DNA of 64,000 bases, taken from assembly GCF_005930355.1 (NCBI RefSeq), contig NZ_VDBO01000009.1, positions 62,001 to 126,000 on the forward strand, given 5' to 3'. Made by a program: the position numbers and the translations under genes. The notes beneath the pieces were generated by a model. That model saw only the letters and a list, made by a program, of their open reading frames with translations. It was not told the origin of the DNA and searched no databases. Position 1 is the first letter of the stretch. Each line of letters begins with the position of its first letter. This DNA is from Paenibacillus sinopodophylli (GTDB lineage: Bacteria; Bacillota; Bacilli; Paenibacillales; Paenibacillaceae). Below, in pieces: positions 52,444 to 62,094 of the stretch.

Positions 52444-55400
52444 TTAAACGCCTTGCAGCGTGAACCGATGTGCGTACGTTTGATTCGCGTATAATGTATA
52501 TTCTTTCTCCGGCCGCTGACCCCAGCTGTCATGTCCGCCTACGCCCATTTGCTTATGATTGACGCGAACGACCGTTTTGTCGCTCTCTGGCAGCAGATGA
52601 ATATGATCATGTGCTTCCAGCTCAGAAGGCGTGAATGGGAGCACGTTAAGCTCAAAGTGCGGTGCACCTTTCAAGATAAGTCCTTCGCCTGCCGCATTCG
52701 TAATCGCTGCATGGCGTACCTCCATCTTATTCCCACATTCTTGGGGCCTGATATAAGGCACGAACTGATCTTGAACGCTGCCGCTGTATAATCCGAGCTT
52801 GCCGCCCGTCTGACGATCCCAATAGGTTTCGTCCGGACCTTTGCCATACCAGCTAATTTGGTTAAACGCAGCAGGCATCTGGAACAGAACACCAACCTCT
52901 GGAATTTCCGGCAAATTCGCTCCCGGCTGCAGTTCTTCAAACACGCTGATTTCACCGTCTCCGCTTACCGAATAGATGAAAGTTAACAAGGATACAGCTG
53001 TCGTCGGCAAGCTGTACTGCACGCGGATAGAAACATTGCTAGCACCAGCATCCCATGTTATCGCGCGCAGCTCGCGCTCTGCTCCCGCTTCTCTCCACGT
53101 TGCACAGCGCTCATGCTGTTGGTTGCCGCGGTCATTGTCCGTGTAGGCACGCCAGAAGTTCGGCGCAAGCGCTTTGGACAGACGCTCCGCACCTCTCCAC
53201 TGATAAGAACTCAAACTCCCGCTTGCCAGCTCGAACTGTGCTTGGAATTCCTCTCCGCTTACAATCAACGCTTCAGCTGTCTGTTCCACTTGAATGGCTG
53301 GCTTAGCTGCAGCCGCACCAATCAGCAGTTTAACAGGCGCTGGCAGCACAAACTGTTCAAACGCAATTTCATGGCCCTCTTCAGCCCAAAGCGTCTGTTC
53401 TTTCAAGAGCAGCTGAACAGTCAGCACAGCCTCATCAGCCGAGCTAGCAAGCTCAGGCAGCTTGTACGGGAGCTCAAGCAGCTCAGATTCCTCAGGCGCA
53501 GCGCCTGCTGAGCCAATACCTGATTCCACAACCTTGCCATTAACAGCAACCTGCCATGCAAGCGTAAATTCATCAAGCGAGCTGAACAAGTGGCGATTGG
53601 ATATTTTGATCGAACCGTTCTTCAGATCAATCGCTTCAAACTTCACGTTCTGGTAAACCTTTTTAACCTCTTGAAGCTTAGGCGATACTGTTCGGTCAGC
53701 GAAAATAACGCCATTTCCGCAGAAGTTGCCATCATTCGGCGACTCGCCGAAATCTCCTCCATACAGCATTTTCGACTGCCCGTTCTCATCCGTCACCCGG
53801 ATCGCTTGATCAATCCAATCCCATATGAAACCGCCTTGCAGAATCGGATACTTCTCGAACACTTCCCAATAAACGTGCAGGCCGCCGCAGGAGTTGCCCA
53901 TTGCATGGCTGTATTCGCAAAGAATAAACGGTTTCTTAGGATTATTGCGTGCATATTGCTCCACACCCTGCGGACTCGTGTACATATGACTCTCAATATC
54001 TGACGCTTCTTCCGATGCGCGCCAGTGGAAGACACCCTCGTAATGAACGACACGAGACGGGTCTGCATCGCGAAGGAAGTCGTGCATTTGGATAAAGTTA
54101 TCCCCGCCAAAGGACTCGTTCCCAAGCGACCAGATGACAATCGAGGCATGGTTCTTGTCGCGCTGGAACATCGAGTTGCAGCGATCCAATACAGCTCCTG
54201 TCCACTCCGGCAAGCTTCCAGGCACAGCCGCTCCCAGCTCCTTCTGATCATACGACCATGCGCCATGCGTCTCTAGATTCGACTCGTCAATAACGTATAG
54301 GCCGTACTCATCGCAAAGCCTATACCAAAGCGAATTGTTCGGATAATGGGAGGTGCGCACAGCATTGATATTGTATTGCTTCATGAGCAAAACATCTTTA
54401 AGCATGTCCTCTTCATTAATCGCTCTGCCCGTATCGCAGGAAAATTCATGACGGTTAACCCCTTTGAACATAATACGCCGTCCATTGATTTGCATGAGCC
54501 CGTCTTTGATTTCAAACTTCCGGAAACCGACTTTGCAGCTGATCGCCTCGTACAACGTTCCATCTGATGATTTCAAGCTAAGCACCAGCGTGTAAAGATT
54601 CGGATGCTCGGCGCTCCACTTCAGCGGATTCTCAACGATTCTGCTCAGTTGAATCTCCGTCAAAGCTTCACCTTCAACGGATGTCTGAGCTGTTAATGGA
54701 GTCGTAAAGATGGATGCCCCATTCGCATCATACAGGATAGCCTCTACTGTCAAGCTTCCGAGCGGCTTAACGAAATAATTGAGCAGCTTAGCATCAATGA
54801 TAAGCTCCGCATTTAGGAACTGATCGTCCAATTCTGTTTTGACAAAATAATCGTAAATATGAGCTTCTGGTGTTGTATACAAATATACATCGCGGAAGAT
54901 ACCGCTCATCCGCCAGAAATCTTGATCCTCCAGCCAGCTCGCATCACTCCAGCGATATACCTCTACGGCAAGCTTATTCTCACCCTCAGCAAGGTATGGC
55001 GTCAGATCGAATTCAGACGGTGTAAAACTATCCTGACTGAAGCCGACTAGTTCTCCATTCAGCCATACGTAGAACGCGGATTCTACGCCTTGAAAGCTAA
55101 TGAACACTGGCTTCCCGCTCCAGCCTGCAGGCACGGTGAAGGTGCGCGCGTATGAGCCAACCGGGTTGTAGGCTGTTGGAGCGAACGGCGATTTAATATC
55201 CTCGTTGCCATCCCATGGATATTTAATATTCGTATATTGCGGGTAATCATAGCCTTGAAGCTGCCAATGGGCAGGAACTTTAATGCTGTCCCAATTGCTA
55301 TGGTCGAAGTCCGTTTCATAGAAGTTTGCAATCCTTGCATCAGCATTGGTTGCAAATGCAAATTTCCACTTGCCATTCAGCGTCAAATAGTTTGTCGACT

Positions 55401-55551
55401 TGCTATGATTTCCTTCAAGTGCTTCCTCAATTGTATCGAACGGCATTAACGAAGTATGGGCATCCAGTCGGTTGATCCGATAAATTTCAGGGTTGTTATT
55501 CCATTCTGGGTAACCGTTTGCAGGCGGTGAGTATACGAGCTTCTTTCTCAT
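52444..55551 (-). CDS. lacZ: Beta-galactosidase, GH2 (LacZ type)
   Basis: A 1035-residue cytosolic enzyme with the full LacZ layout: sugar-binding jelly roll from about 45 (NGKWKFAF, VPAHWQLQGYDYPQYTN), immunoglobulin-like domains, TIM barrel (FKGVNRHEF), acid/base E479 in SLGNES, nucleophile E546 in LCEYSH, and the C-terminal beta-sandwich Bgal small chain. It cleaves lactose or beta-galactosides from plant polymers. AGGTG lies 9 nt before ATG 55551; the GTG at 55563 is less likely. Upstream are a -10 and several dyads, one weakly cre-like. Confidence 0.93.
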   Translation of the reverse strand: MRKKLVYSPPANGYPEWNNNPEIYRINRLDAHTSLMPFDTIEEALEGNHSKSTNYLTLNGKWKFAFATNADARIANFYETDFDHSNWDSIKVPAHWQLQGYDYPQYTNIKYPWDGNEDIKSPFAPTAYNPVGSYARTFTVPAGWSGKPVFISFQGVESAFYVWLNGELVGFSQDSFTPSEFDLTPYLAEGENKLAVEVYRWSDASWLEDQDFWRMSGIFRDVYLYTTPEAHIYDYFVKTELDDQFLNAELIIDAKLLNYFVKPLGSLTVEAILYDANGASIFTTPLTAQTSVEGEALTEIQLSRIVENPLKWSAEHPNLYTLVLSLKSSDGTLYEAISCKVGFRKFEIKDGLMQINGRRIMFKGVNRHEFSCDTGRAINEEDMLKDVLLMKQYNINAVRTSHYPNNSLWYRLCDEYGLYVIDESNLETHGAWSYDQKELGAAVPGSLPEWTGAVLDRCNSMFQRDKNHASIVIWSLGNESFGGDNFIQMHDFLRDADPSRVVHYEGVFHWRASEEASDIESHMYTSPQGVEQYARNNPKKPFILCEYSHAMGNSCGGLHVYWEVFEKYPILQGGFIWDWIDQAIRVTDENGQSKMLYGGDFGESPNDGNFCGNGVIFADRTVSPKLQEVKKVYQNVKFEAIDLKNGSIKISNRHLFSSLDEFTLAWQVAVNGKVVESGIGSAGAAPEESELLELPYKLPELASSADEAVLTVQLLLKEQTLWAEEGHEIAFEQFVLPAPVKLLIGAAAAKPAIQVEQTAEALIVSGEEFQAQFELASGSLSSYQWRGAERLSKALAPNFWRAYTDNDRGNQQHERCATWREAGAERELRAITWDAGASNVSIRVQYSLPTTAVSLLTFIYSVSGDGEISVFEELQPGANLPEIPEVGVLFQMPAAFNQISWYGKGPDETYWDRQTGGKLGLYSGSVQDQFVPYIRPQECGNKMEVRHAAITNAAGEGLILKGAPHFELNVLPFTPSELEAHDHIHLLPESDKTVVRVNHKQMGVGGHDSWGQRPEKEYTLYANQTYAHRFTLQGV

Positions 55552-55593
55552 GAATCCAAGCACCTCATTATTTTTTTATTAAATGATATTCAC

Positions 55594-55599
55594 ATTATA
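55594..55599 (-). promoter_or_regulatory. lacZ promoter -10
   Basis: Minus-strand TATAAT, 17 bp after TTAAAC (a 3-of-6 match to -35), 42 bp before the lacZ ATG. The weak -35 suggests an activator. Confidence 0.45.
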
Positions 55600-55633
55600 A
55601 GCGATTAGGATTTCACGTTTAATAATAGAATTT

Positions 55634-55780
55634 TCATATATTATATAAATATATGAATATGATTTTCATATAAATCACCATCGTTTTCGGCGATTTTATC
55701 CATCATTTACAGCTAAATTTAAAGCGCTTACTCAATTAAAATAAAGAAGCAGACCATTAATCCCTATCTGAGGCTCAGAT
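55634..55780 (-). promoter_or_regulatory. Upstream dyads of lacZ, including a weak cre
   Basis: This gene-free stretch has a palindrome TCATATATT-ATATA-AATATATGA (55634-55656), direct repeats of ATTTTCATAT at 55630 and 55662, a cre-like TTAAAGCGCTTACT (55719-55732, two mismatches), and a perfect ATCTGAG-G-CTCAGAT (55766-55780). These are candidate activator or repressor sites; none can be assigned to a named protein. Confidence 0.4.
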
Positions 55781-55806
55781 GGTGGTCATTATAAGCTTGC
55801 ATGAAT

Positions 55807-55850
55807 ACAAAAAGGTCGATCAGGCGTAAACGCCAGATCGACCTTTTTGT
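55807..55850. terminator. Terminator of the ABC exporter gene
   Basis: 15-bp perfect stem (55807-55821 with 55836-55850) with an inner GGCG/CGCC; T-runs on both strands. It separates the exporter from lacZ. Confidence 0.85.
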
Positions 55851-55857
55851 TCTCCCC

Positions 55858-57666
55858 TTACAATTGCAGCTGCTTGAGGTTATAAAATTCTCCCTTGCTC
55901 GCCATCAGCTCTTCAAAGCTGCCGACCTCAACAATTCGTCCGTGCTTCATAACAACAATACGGTCAGCATCGCGAATCGTTGATAGGCGGTGGGCAACGA
56001 TGAAAGTTGTTCTGCCTTTGATCAGCTCCTGCATCGCCTTCTGAACGTGGAATTCGGACTCATTGTCGAGCGCCGATGTCGCCTCATCGAGAATAATAAT
56101 GCTCGGCTGACGCACCAGCGCGCGCGCGATTGCAATACGCTGGCGCTGGCCGCCGGACAGCTTGCCGCCATGCTCGCCGACCATCGTCTCAAGCCCGTCA
56201 GGCAGCTGTCCGATAAATTCGGATAGATTAGCCATCTCAACAACACGCTTTACCTGCTCATCCGTAATATCACGAAGCCCGTACGTGATGTTGTCGCGGA
56301 TCGTTCCTGAGAACAAAATATTTGTCTGCGGCACGACAGCGAGATGCTTCCGGTAGCTGCGAAGGTCGATATCTGCGAGATCAATGCCATCCATCAGCAC
56401 TTTCCCTCCTGTCGGCTGTAAGAAGCCGATAACGAGATTAAGCACAGTCGATTTGCCTGCTCCAGAAGCCCCGACGAATGCGATGCATTCTCCCGCCTCT
56501 ACATCCAGTGTCACGTCCTCAAGCACATGATGCTCGCTTCCTGGATAGGAGAGCTCAACACTTCGGAATGAGAATTCACCGCGCACATTATCCAGCTTTC
56601 TCTTGCCGCTGTTGTTCTCAATATCCGTCGATACCAATATTTCCTTAATGGAATGAATGGACTCAAGCCCTTTCGCAATTTGCGGATAAATATTAATTAG
56701 ACCGGTAACTGAAGCTAAGATCATAGCGAAAAAGCCTTGATACATAACAACATCGCCGACTTGGATTTGACCATTGTAAGCGAGATAAGCAGTAAATATT
56801 AAACAAAGCACTTGAAATATTTGAAACGTCACCCAGTTGGTAGAGCCAAAGTACGCTTCTACCAAATCTAGCCGATAGCCCTTGCCCTGAATATTGCGCA
56901 GCGTCGAGTCAATCTTCGCAATTTCCACCTTCTCCAAACCATGCGCCCGCGTTATCGGAATCATCTCTACCATCTCAGACACGCGCGAAGACATTTGCTC
57001 GATTTCCTTGCGGAATTCCTTGTTCGACTTTCTGATTTTGCGGCGGAATATCGTCACAATCGAGATCGACATCGGAATCGTCAGAATAAAGAACAACGAG
57101 ACGATCCAGCTGCTGTTCAGCGTAATGACAAATGAGACGATGATGTTCACGACGGCAGGAGCGAGTGCGATCATGAATTGCTTCGACATCATCTCGACTG
57201 CTTCCACATCGCGCAGCACCTTCGATTGAAGCTTGCCTGCAGGAAGCTCGCGATGCTGATTGATCGATAGCTGCTGAAGCTTCCGAACAAGCGCACTGCG
57301 CAGTCCCGCTTCCACATATCTCACCGCACGGCTTAGGAAGGAGATGTAAGCCGCATGCGTCGGTATATTTTGCAAGATGACGATCAGTATGACGAAGAAA
57401 TTAATCCAAATCCCGCTGATCGGATACTTGGCCGGGTTTGTCGCGATGTTGATGATGTTCGCAGTAACGATCGGCAGCACGTAGATTGGTGCGCTCTTAA
57501 TCAACAGGAAAAATAACGAAACAAACAGATTAGCAAAATTTCCCTTGTACAATGAAAACAAAAACTTTAACGGACTCGCATCCTGCTCGAGCGATGCGTT
57601 CTCAAACGTGCTGGCGAGCCCTTTTGCAGCTGCGCTTAACCTTGCCTTCTCAACTTTCTCTGACAT
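55858..57666 (-). CDS. ABC exporter, fused membrane and ATPase domains
   Basis: A 602-residue half-transporter of the ABCB/MsbA type. Six membrane helices over about 30-320, then an ATPase with Walker A GASGAGKS, signature LSGGQRQRIAIARAL, Walker B IIILDEATS and the H-loop AHRLSTI. Works as a homodimer or with a partner gene, absent here; cargo unknown. Start at 57666 chosen (MSEKVEKARL); 57678 also has an ATG but overlaps GAGGG. It lies 138 bp after the response regulator on the same strand. Confidence 0.85.
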   Translation of the reverse strand: MSEKVEKARLSAAAKGLASTFENASLEQDASPLKFLFSLYKGNFANLFVSLFFLLIKSAPIYVLPIVTANIINIATNPAKYPISGIWINFFVILIVILQNIPTHAAYISFLSRAVRYVEAGLRSALVRKLQQLSINQHRELPAGKLQSKVLRDVEAVEMMSKQFMIALAPAVVNIIVSFVITLNSSWIVSLFFILTIPMSISIVTIFRRKIRKSNKEFRKEIEQMSSRVSEMVEMIPITRAHGLEKVEIAKIDSTLRNIQGKGYRLDLVEAYFGSTNWVTFQIFQVLCLIFTAYLAYNGQIQVGDVVMYQGFFAMILASVTGLINIYPQIAKGLESIHSIKEILVSTDIENNSGKRKLDNVRGEFSFRSVELSYPGSEHHVLEDVTLDVEAGECIAFVGASGAGKSTVLNLVIGFLQPTGGKVLMDGIDLADIDLRSYRKHLAVVPQTNILFSGTIRDNITYGLRDITDEQVKRVVEMANLSEFIGQLPDGLETMVGEHGGKLSGGQRQRIAIARALVRQPSIIILDEATSALDNESEFHVQKAMQELIKGRTTFIVAHRLSTIRDADRIVVMKHGRIVEVGSFEELMASKGEFYNLKQLQL

Positions 57667-57804
57667 TGCTCTACCCATCCCTCTGTAGCTATGCTCGCTT
57701 ATGAACGCGTGTTTATTTTGAACACTACGGCACCATATTACGCTCATATTGTGCCGTAGTAAATATAGTATGTTGCACTTTTTGTATTCTTTTTGGCTAA
57801 ATAT

Positions 57805-58569
57805 TTATCTATGCTTTCCTTTATAGTCCTTAGGCGTATCGCCAGTCATTTTCTTAAACAGCTTATTGAAATAAACGGGGTCGCTATAGCCGACCAGCTG
57901 CGATATCTCGTAGTTTTTCAAATTGGGATGATCCGTCAGAAATTGCTTCGCCTTATCGATCCGAATATCGATCAAATAATCCGTAAGTGTCATGCCTGTT
58001 TCCTGCTTAAACAAGCGGCTCAAATAATTGGCGCTCATGCCGACAGTCTCAGCCATACGCTCCATCTCGAAGTTTTTGCCGTATTCCTGTTCCAGAATGT
58101 TTTTCATCTGTTCGATGACATAGTGTTCCTTTTCCTTCGAGATCACCTCAGTCGGCAGCGCACCGTCTGCTGCTTCAATTGCAGCCTGCTTTTGCTCACC
58201 GAGCTCTTGCTTAATTTGGATAAGCAGCTCATATAAATTAGCCTTATCGACCGGTTTCAGCAAATAATCCCGTACTCCAAATCTAAGCGCCTTGCGTGCA
58301 TACTCGAATTCGCTGAATCCGCTGAGCACAATCGTTGCGATGGATTTATCACGCAGATGCTCTATCAGTTTTAAACCGTCCATCATCGGCATTTTAATAT
58401 CTGTAATCAGCACATCAAGCTCGCCGTCACCTAGCTTCGAGATATGCGCCCAAGCATCCATCCCATTGCTGTATGACCCAATAACATGGATATCCAAATC
58501 CATTTTGGTTAATATCTTTTGCAGCCCAAGTCGTATAAACTCTTCATCATCCGCGATTATAATGTTCAC
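57805..58569 (-). CDS. YesN-type response regulator with AraC output domain
   Basis: A 254-residue regulator. Receiver domain 1-120 with acidic pocket DDE (7-9), phospho-acceptor D57 in LITDIKMP and a conserved Lys in LLKPVDK. Residues 150-250 are the AraC double helix-turn-helix (MERMAETVGMSANYLSRLFKQETG, in part; QLVGYSDPVYFNKLFKK). YesM/YesN pairs usually control neighbouring sugar ABC importers, and it lies just after one; but no histidine kinase gene is next to it. GTG start with AAGGGAG upstream. Confidence 0.88.
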   Translation of the reverse strand: MNIIIADDEEFIRLGLQKILTKMDLDIHVIGSYSNGMDAWAHISKLGDGELDVLITDIKMPMMDGLKLIEHLRDKSIATIVLSGFSEFEYARKALRFGVRDYLLKPVDKANLYELLIQIKQELGEQKQAAIEAADGALPTEVISKEKEHYVIEQMKNILEQEYGKNFEMERMAETVGMSANYLSRLFKQETGMTLTDYLIDIRIDKAKQFLTDHPNLKNYEISQLVGYSDPVYFNKLFKKMTGDTPKDYKGKHR

Positions 58570-58649
58570 TTATGTACGCTCCCTTCGCGTTTGCCTACTC
58601 TAGTGTGCGCTATAATTCACAAGACTGCAACGGAAAGAAAGCGGGCGGT

Positions 58650-59480
58650 TTATTTCACCGCTCCGCTTGTAACACCCGCGAATATATACTTCTGCAAGAA
58701 GAGATAAAGAATCGCCGTTGGAATCATAATAATTAGAATGGCTGAGGATATCATCTGCCAATCTCCACTGTTCACGCCGAAGAATCGCATGAGCGAGGTA
58801 GAGACGACAACATGCTCAGCTCTCGGCAGGTATAGCAGCGGGATAAACATATCATTATAGATGCTGATCGTCTTCAGAATAATGATCGTCGCTGTTGCCG
58901 GGGCTAGCAGCGGGAAGATGATGGAGCGGAAAATTTTAATTAACGAAGCACCCTCCAGCATGGCGCTCTCATCCAGCTCGTTCGGAATATTGCGAATGAA
59001 TTGCAGATAAATGTAGATTTGAAGAATATCCGCCCCTACATAGATGAGGACTGGCCCCATCAGATTGTTCGTCAATCCAAGCATTTGAATCGTTTTGTAA
59101 TTGACGACCTGCGTCGTAATCGCTGGAATGATAGTTGCGAACAGAAACAGGCCGACGATCACGCCCTTAAACTTGAAATCGAAGCGTCCAACTGCGTAAC
59201 AGAAGGCTGAGCCGATCACAATATTTAATATGAGGGTGACTCCAATAATGAACAGCGTATTTCCGAATGCATGCAGCATATCCGCTTGCTTGAACGCTTG
59301 CGCAAAGTTTTTCAAGTAAAGAAAGCTGTCAGGCATGGCGATCGTTGATTTGGTATGGAATTCATCCTTCGTTTTGAAGGCATTGACCACGATAATATAA
59401 GGCGGGAATAAAATCGCAAATGCCGCCAATAACAGGCTGATATATTTCGCTGTGTCCCAAAGCTTATTGGATTTATCCAT
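58650..59480 (-). CDS. Sugar ABC importer permease (MalG/AraQ type)
   Basis: A 276-residue membrane protein with six helices and the EAA loop ESAMLEGASLIKIFRSIIFPLL (in part), which docks the ATPase. Belongs to the CUT1 group that takes up oligosaccharides. GGGGGAATAATCG precedes the ATG; it starts 3 nt after the other permease's stop. No MsmX-type ATPase is in the cluster, as is usual for Bacillota CUT1 systems that share one. Confidence 0.9.
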   Translation of the reverse strand: MDKSNKLWDTAKYISLLLAAFAILFPPYIIVVNAFKTKDEFHTKSTIAMPDSFLYLKNFAQAFKQADMLHAFGNTLFIIGVTLILNIVIGSAFCYAVGRFDFKFKGVIVGLFLFATIIPAITTQVVNYKTIQMLGLTNNLMGPVLIYVGADILQIYIYLQFIRNIPNELDESAMLEGASLIKIFRSIIFPLLAPATATIIILKTISIYNDMFIPLLYLPRAEHVVVSTSLMRFFGVNSGDWQMISSAILIIMIPTAILYLFLQKYIFAGVTSGAVK

Positions 59481-59483
59481 CGA

Positions 59484-60374
59484 TTATTCCCCCTTTCCTT
59501 TCAACAAAAACCGCTGAATCGACAAGACGATAACAACAAAGAGCAACAAGACCACGCTCATCGCAGAAGCAAGACCATAATTGTTAAACTGGAACGCTGT
59601 CTCGACAATTTTCATAACGAATGTTTCACTGCCACCTGCCGGTCCGCCTTTGGTTAAGATGTACGGGAGATCGAATACCTCCAATGCGCCGGTAACGGTG
59701 AGAAACAAATTCAGCTCAATGATTTTGTAAATGTTAGGAAGCGTGATGCTGATAAATTTCTGCCAGCCATTTGCTCCATCAATCGAAGCCGCTTCATAAA
59801 TATCATTCGGGATAGACTGAAGCGCCGCAAGATAAATAACCATGTTAAAGCCCATAAACCGCCAGAAGCCAATAGAGGCAAGCGTGTAATTGACAAAAGT
59901 ACCATTTCCGAGCCAGCTCGTCTTGGACAATGCATCGAAACCTAGCTGCCCAAGTAGATAGTTCAATGATCCGTTTGTCGTATCGAATACGTAACCGAAT
60001 AAATATGCTACAGCAACGCCGTTTAGGATGTACGGTAAAAACAGCAGCAATCTGAAAAAGTTTTTCCCTTTAAGCTTGCTGTTGAGCACGACTGCGAAAT
60101 AAATAGCCGCGATGTTTTGTACGATTCCGACAGCGAAATAGGCAAAGTTATGTTTGAATACGCCGAAAATTGCAGGATTCTCAAAAACTTCTTTATAATT
60201 GGACCATCCGATCCAAGGTTTATTCGGACTTAGTCCGTCCCAACTTGTAAAGCTTAACCGTATAAGCTCGAGTGCCGGATAATAGGCGAATGTCAGCAGC
60301 AGCAGCAGCGGCAATGCGACAAATCCGATGATTACGTAGTTCTTCTGTGTTTTGAATGACAATCTGCTAAACAT
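59484..60374 (-). CDS. Sugar ABC importer permease (MalF/UgpA type)
   Basis: A 296-residue membrane protein with six helices. EAA loop EAASIDGANGWQKFISITLP. Partner of the downstream permease. The ATG at 60374 has GGGAGG and a closer GGGG upstream. The 87-bp gap to the binding-protein gene carries a 14-bp stem-loop. Substrate probably a beta-linked oligosaccharide, judged from the divergent GH113-like mannanase. Confidence 0.9.
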   Translation of the reverse strand: MFSRLSFKTQKNYVIIGFVALPLLLLLTFAYYPALELIRLSFTSWDGLSPNKPWIGWSNYKEVFENPAIFGVFKHNFAYFAVGIVQNIAAIYFAVVLNSKLKGKNFFRLLLFLPYILNGVAVAYLFGYVFDTTNGSLNYLLGQLGFDALSKTSWLGNGTFVNYTLASIGFWRFMGFNMVIYLAALQSIPNDIYEAASIDGANGWQKFISITLPNIYKIIELNLFLTVTGALEVFDLPYILTKGGPAGGSETFVMKIVETAFQFNNYGLASAMSVVLLLFVVIVLSIQRFLLKGKGE

Positions 60375-60415
60375 GAGACAACCCCATCCTCCCTGCTTCT
60401 TTCTAATCGGAATGC

Positions 60416-60453
60416 GCAGGATGGATAACCGGATTCCGAGTTATCCATCCTGC
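60416..60453 (-). repeat. Intercistronic stem-loop between binding-protein and permease genes
   Basis: 14-bp perfect stem (60416-60429 with 60440-60453), 10-nt loop, with no T-run after it. Such hairpins protect or partly end the upstream message so the binding protein is made in excess. Confidence 0.7.
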
Positions 60454-60461
60454 ATGCCCCA

Positions 60462-61781
60462 TTACAGACCTAGATCTTTTTTCGCTTTTGCCCAGGCTGT
60501 GTTTACTTTATCGAGCACTTTTTGCGGATCTTTCGCTAATACGAACTCTTGAACAACAGCCGCTTGGTCAAGCTGCGCTTTGTTTTGAATTTCTGTCGCA
60601 GCATCAACTGGTGCTGCCGGCTCGAAAAATTTAGGGTTAAACGTATTAAATTCAGCAAGCTGCGGAAGCTTAGGTTCTTTCGCTTTCAGCGTTGGGATAA
60701 AGCCTGCAAAGTCATCATAGCCTGATTCTTCAATCATCCAATGAACGAATGCTTTCGCTGCTTCAACATTTCCGTTCTTGTTGACTGCGTAGAAGAAATC
60801 TGGGTTAAGCGGTGCTTTTGCCTCGCCTGAGTTGTCGACAGGGAATGGGAAGAAGCCTACATCTTCAGAAGTAGCGCCATTCTCGATAACTTGGTTGATT
60901 ACCCAGTTACCAAGCAGGTACATACCGAACTTACCGGATGCTACGTCTTTTTTGGATTGCTCCCAGTTCGTCGAGTTCACATCTGCTTCAAGGAAGCCTT
61001 TGGTGTGAAGCTCACGAATGATGCTCCATGATTTGCCGTACTCATTATCCAGCGTGTAAGGTGTATCGGTTTCAGCACGTTTATTCTGGTGGTCAGATGC
61101 GCCAGCAATCAAAGTTGGAATATCGTAGGTCCACACGTCAAGCGGCCATTTGTCTTTGAAGTTGGACGCGAGTGGCACGATACCTGCATCCTTCAGCTTC
61201 TGGGACGCTGCAATAAACTCATCGTACGTTTTCGGCAATGCAGTAATGCCTGCTTTTTCAAACGCTTTTTTGTTATAAACGATACCTACTGTTGAACCGC
61301 CGGAAGAAATACCGTACATTTTTCCTTCCTGTGCTTTCAGATCTTTGAAGTGGATGTCGCCTGAGAACGCGATGTCATCAAGCGGTGCGAAATAATTAGG
61401 TAGCTCAGCGTTCGGAATGGTTGGTGTAAACACAACATCAGGGAAGTCGCCGGATGCTATGCGAATTTTCAACGTTTTGTCGTAGTCGGTAATAGCTTCG
61501 AACTTCAGATCAACACCCGGGTATTTATCTTCAAAACGTTTTTCGTAGTCCACGTATTGCTTATCAATCATGTCTGTACGATTCGTTAAGAATATGACTT
61601 CTCCCGTAATTTTAGCTGCTTCCTCTGTACCTCCGTTTTCCGGTTTGTTTGTAGCCGTCTCGTTTGTGGCTGGCTTGTTAGTCGTTGTATTTGCATTCGT
61701 GTTTGTGTTGTTCCCACCACAGGCAGCTAATATTGTTAGCATAACTACAGATGTAAGTGCTAACGAAATCTTTTTTTTCAT
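60462..61781 (-). CDS. Sugar ABC importer substrate-binding lipoprotein
   Basis: A 439-residue extracellular lipoprotein of family 1 solute-binding proteins (MalE/UgpB fold). Signal peptide 1-20 with lipobox LAAC, C21, then an Asn/Thr-rich linker (residues 24-50) and the two-lobed domain (GEVIFLTNRTDMIDKQY, PKTYDEFIAASQKLKDAG, GMYLLGNWVINQVIENG). First gene of the importer operon. GAGGGGGAG precedes ATG 61781. A cre-like site lies about 115 bp upstream. Confidence 0.92.
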   Translation of the reverse strand: MKKKISLALTSVVMLTILAACGGNNTNTNANTTTNKPATNETATNKPENGGTEEAAKITGEVIFLTNRTDMIDKQYVDYEKRFEDKYPGVDLKFEAITDYDKTLKIRIASGDFPDVVFTPTIPNAELPNYFAPLDDIAFSGDIHFKDLKAQEGKMYGISSGGSTVGIVYNKKAFEKAGITALPKTYDEFIAASQKLKDAGIVPLASNFKDKWPLDVWTYDIPTLIAGASDHQNKRAETDTPYTLDNEYGKSWSIIRELHTKGFLEADVNSTNWEQSKKDVASGKFGMYLLGNWVINQVIENGATSEDVGFFPFPVDNSGEAKAPLNPDFFYAVNKNGNVEAAKAFVHWMIEESGYDDFAGFIPTLKAKEPKLPQLAEFNTFNPKFFEPAAPVDAATEIQNKAQLDQAAVVQEFVLAKDPQKVLDKVNTAWAKAKKDLGL

Positions 61782-61894
61782 TTTAAAACTCCCCCTCAGA
61801 TCGTTTTGTTTCCGCTTACAAACTGATAATACCGTATACAAAGCCGTTCTAAAATGGTTTAAAATATTATTTATAGTCTTCAACTGTCATTGTA

Positions 61895-61908
61895 TGAAAA
61901 CGTTATCT
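61895..61908. promoter_or_regulatory. Candidate cre site in the divergent importer/mannanase region
   Basis: TGAAAACGTTATCT matches the cre consensus except the last base (T for A). It lies between the importer operon and the GH113-like gene, closer to the importer. Confidence 0.55.
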
Positions 61909-62031
61909 TTAGCTGTATAGCTTGTTTTCTGAATTTCATTTCACCCATATGACGTTATTAAATGAAGCAAAAGCTCCGTATGCCAATAGCAATAAGAAAG
62001 GTATTGCAAACATAGCGCAAATCATGTTTAC

Positions 62032-62045
62032 TTGTTATATAACAA
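62032..62045. promoter_or_regulatory. Palindromic operator candidate before the GH113-like gene
   Basis: Perfect palindrome TTGTTATATAACAA, 50 bp before the GH113-like start. It resembles GntR/HutC-type operators and contains possible -10 bases. Apart from this and the cre, the 313-bp gap 61782-62094 shows no gene. Confidence 0.5.
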
Positions 62046-62094
62046 AAACGTTAATTAGCAATAACAAAAAAATGTACAAAGCGAGGCGACTCCT

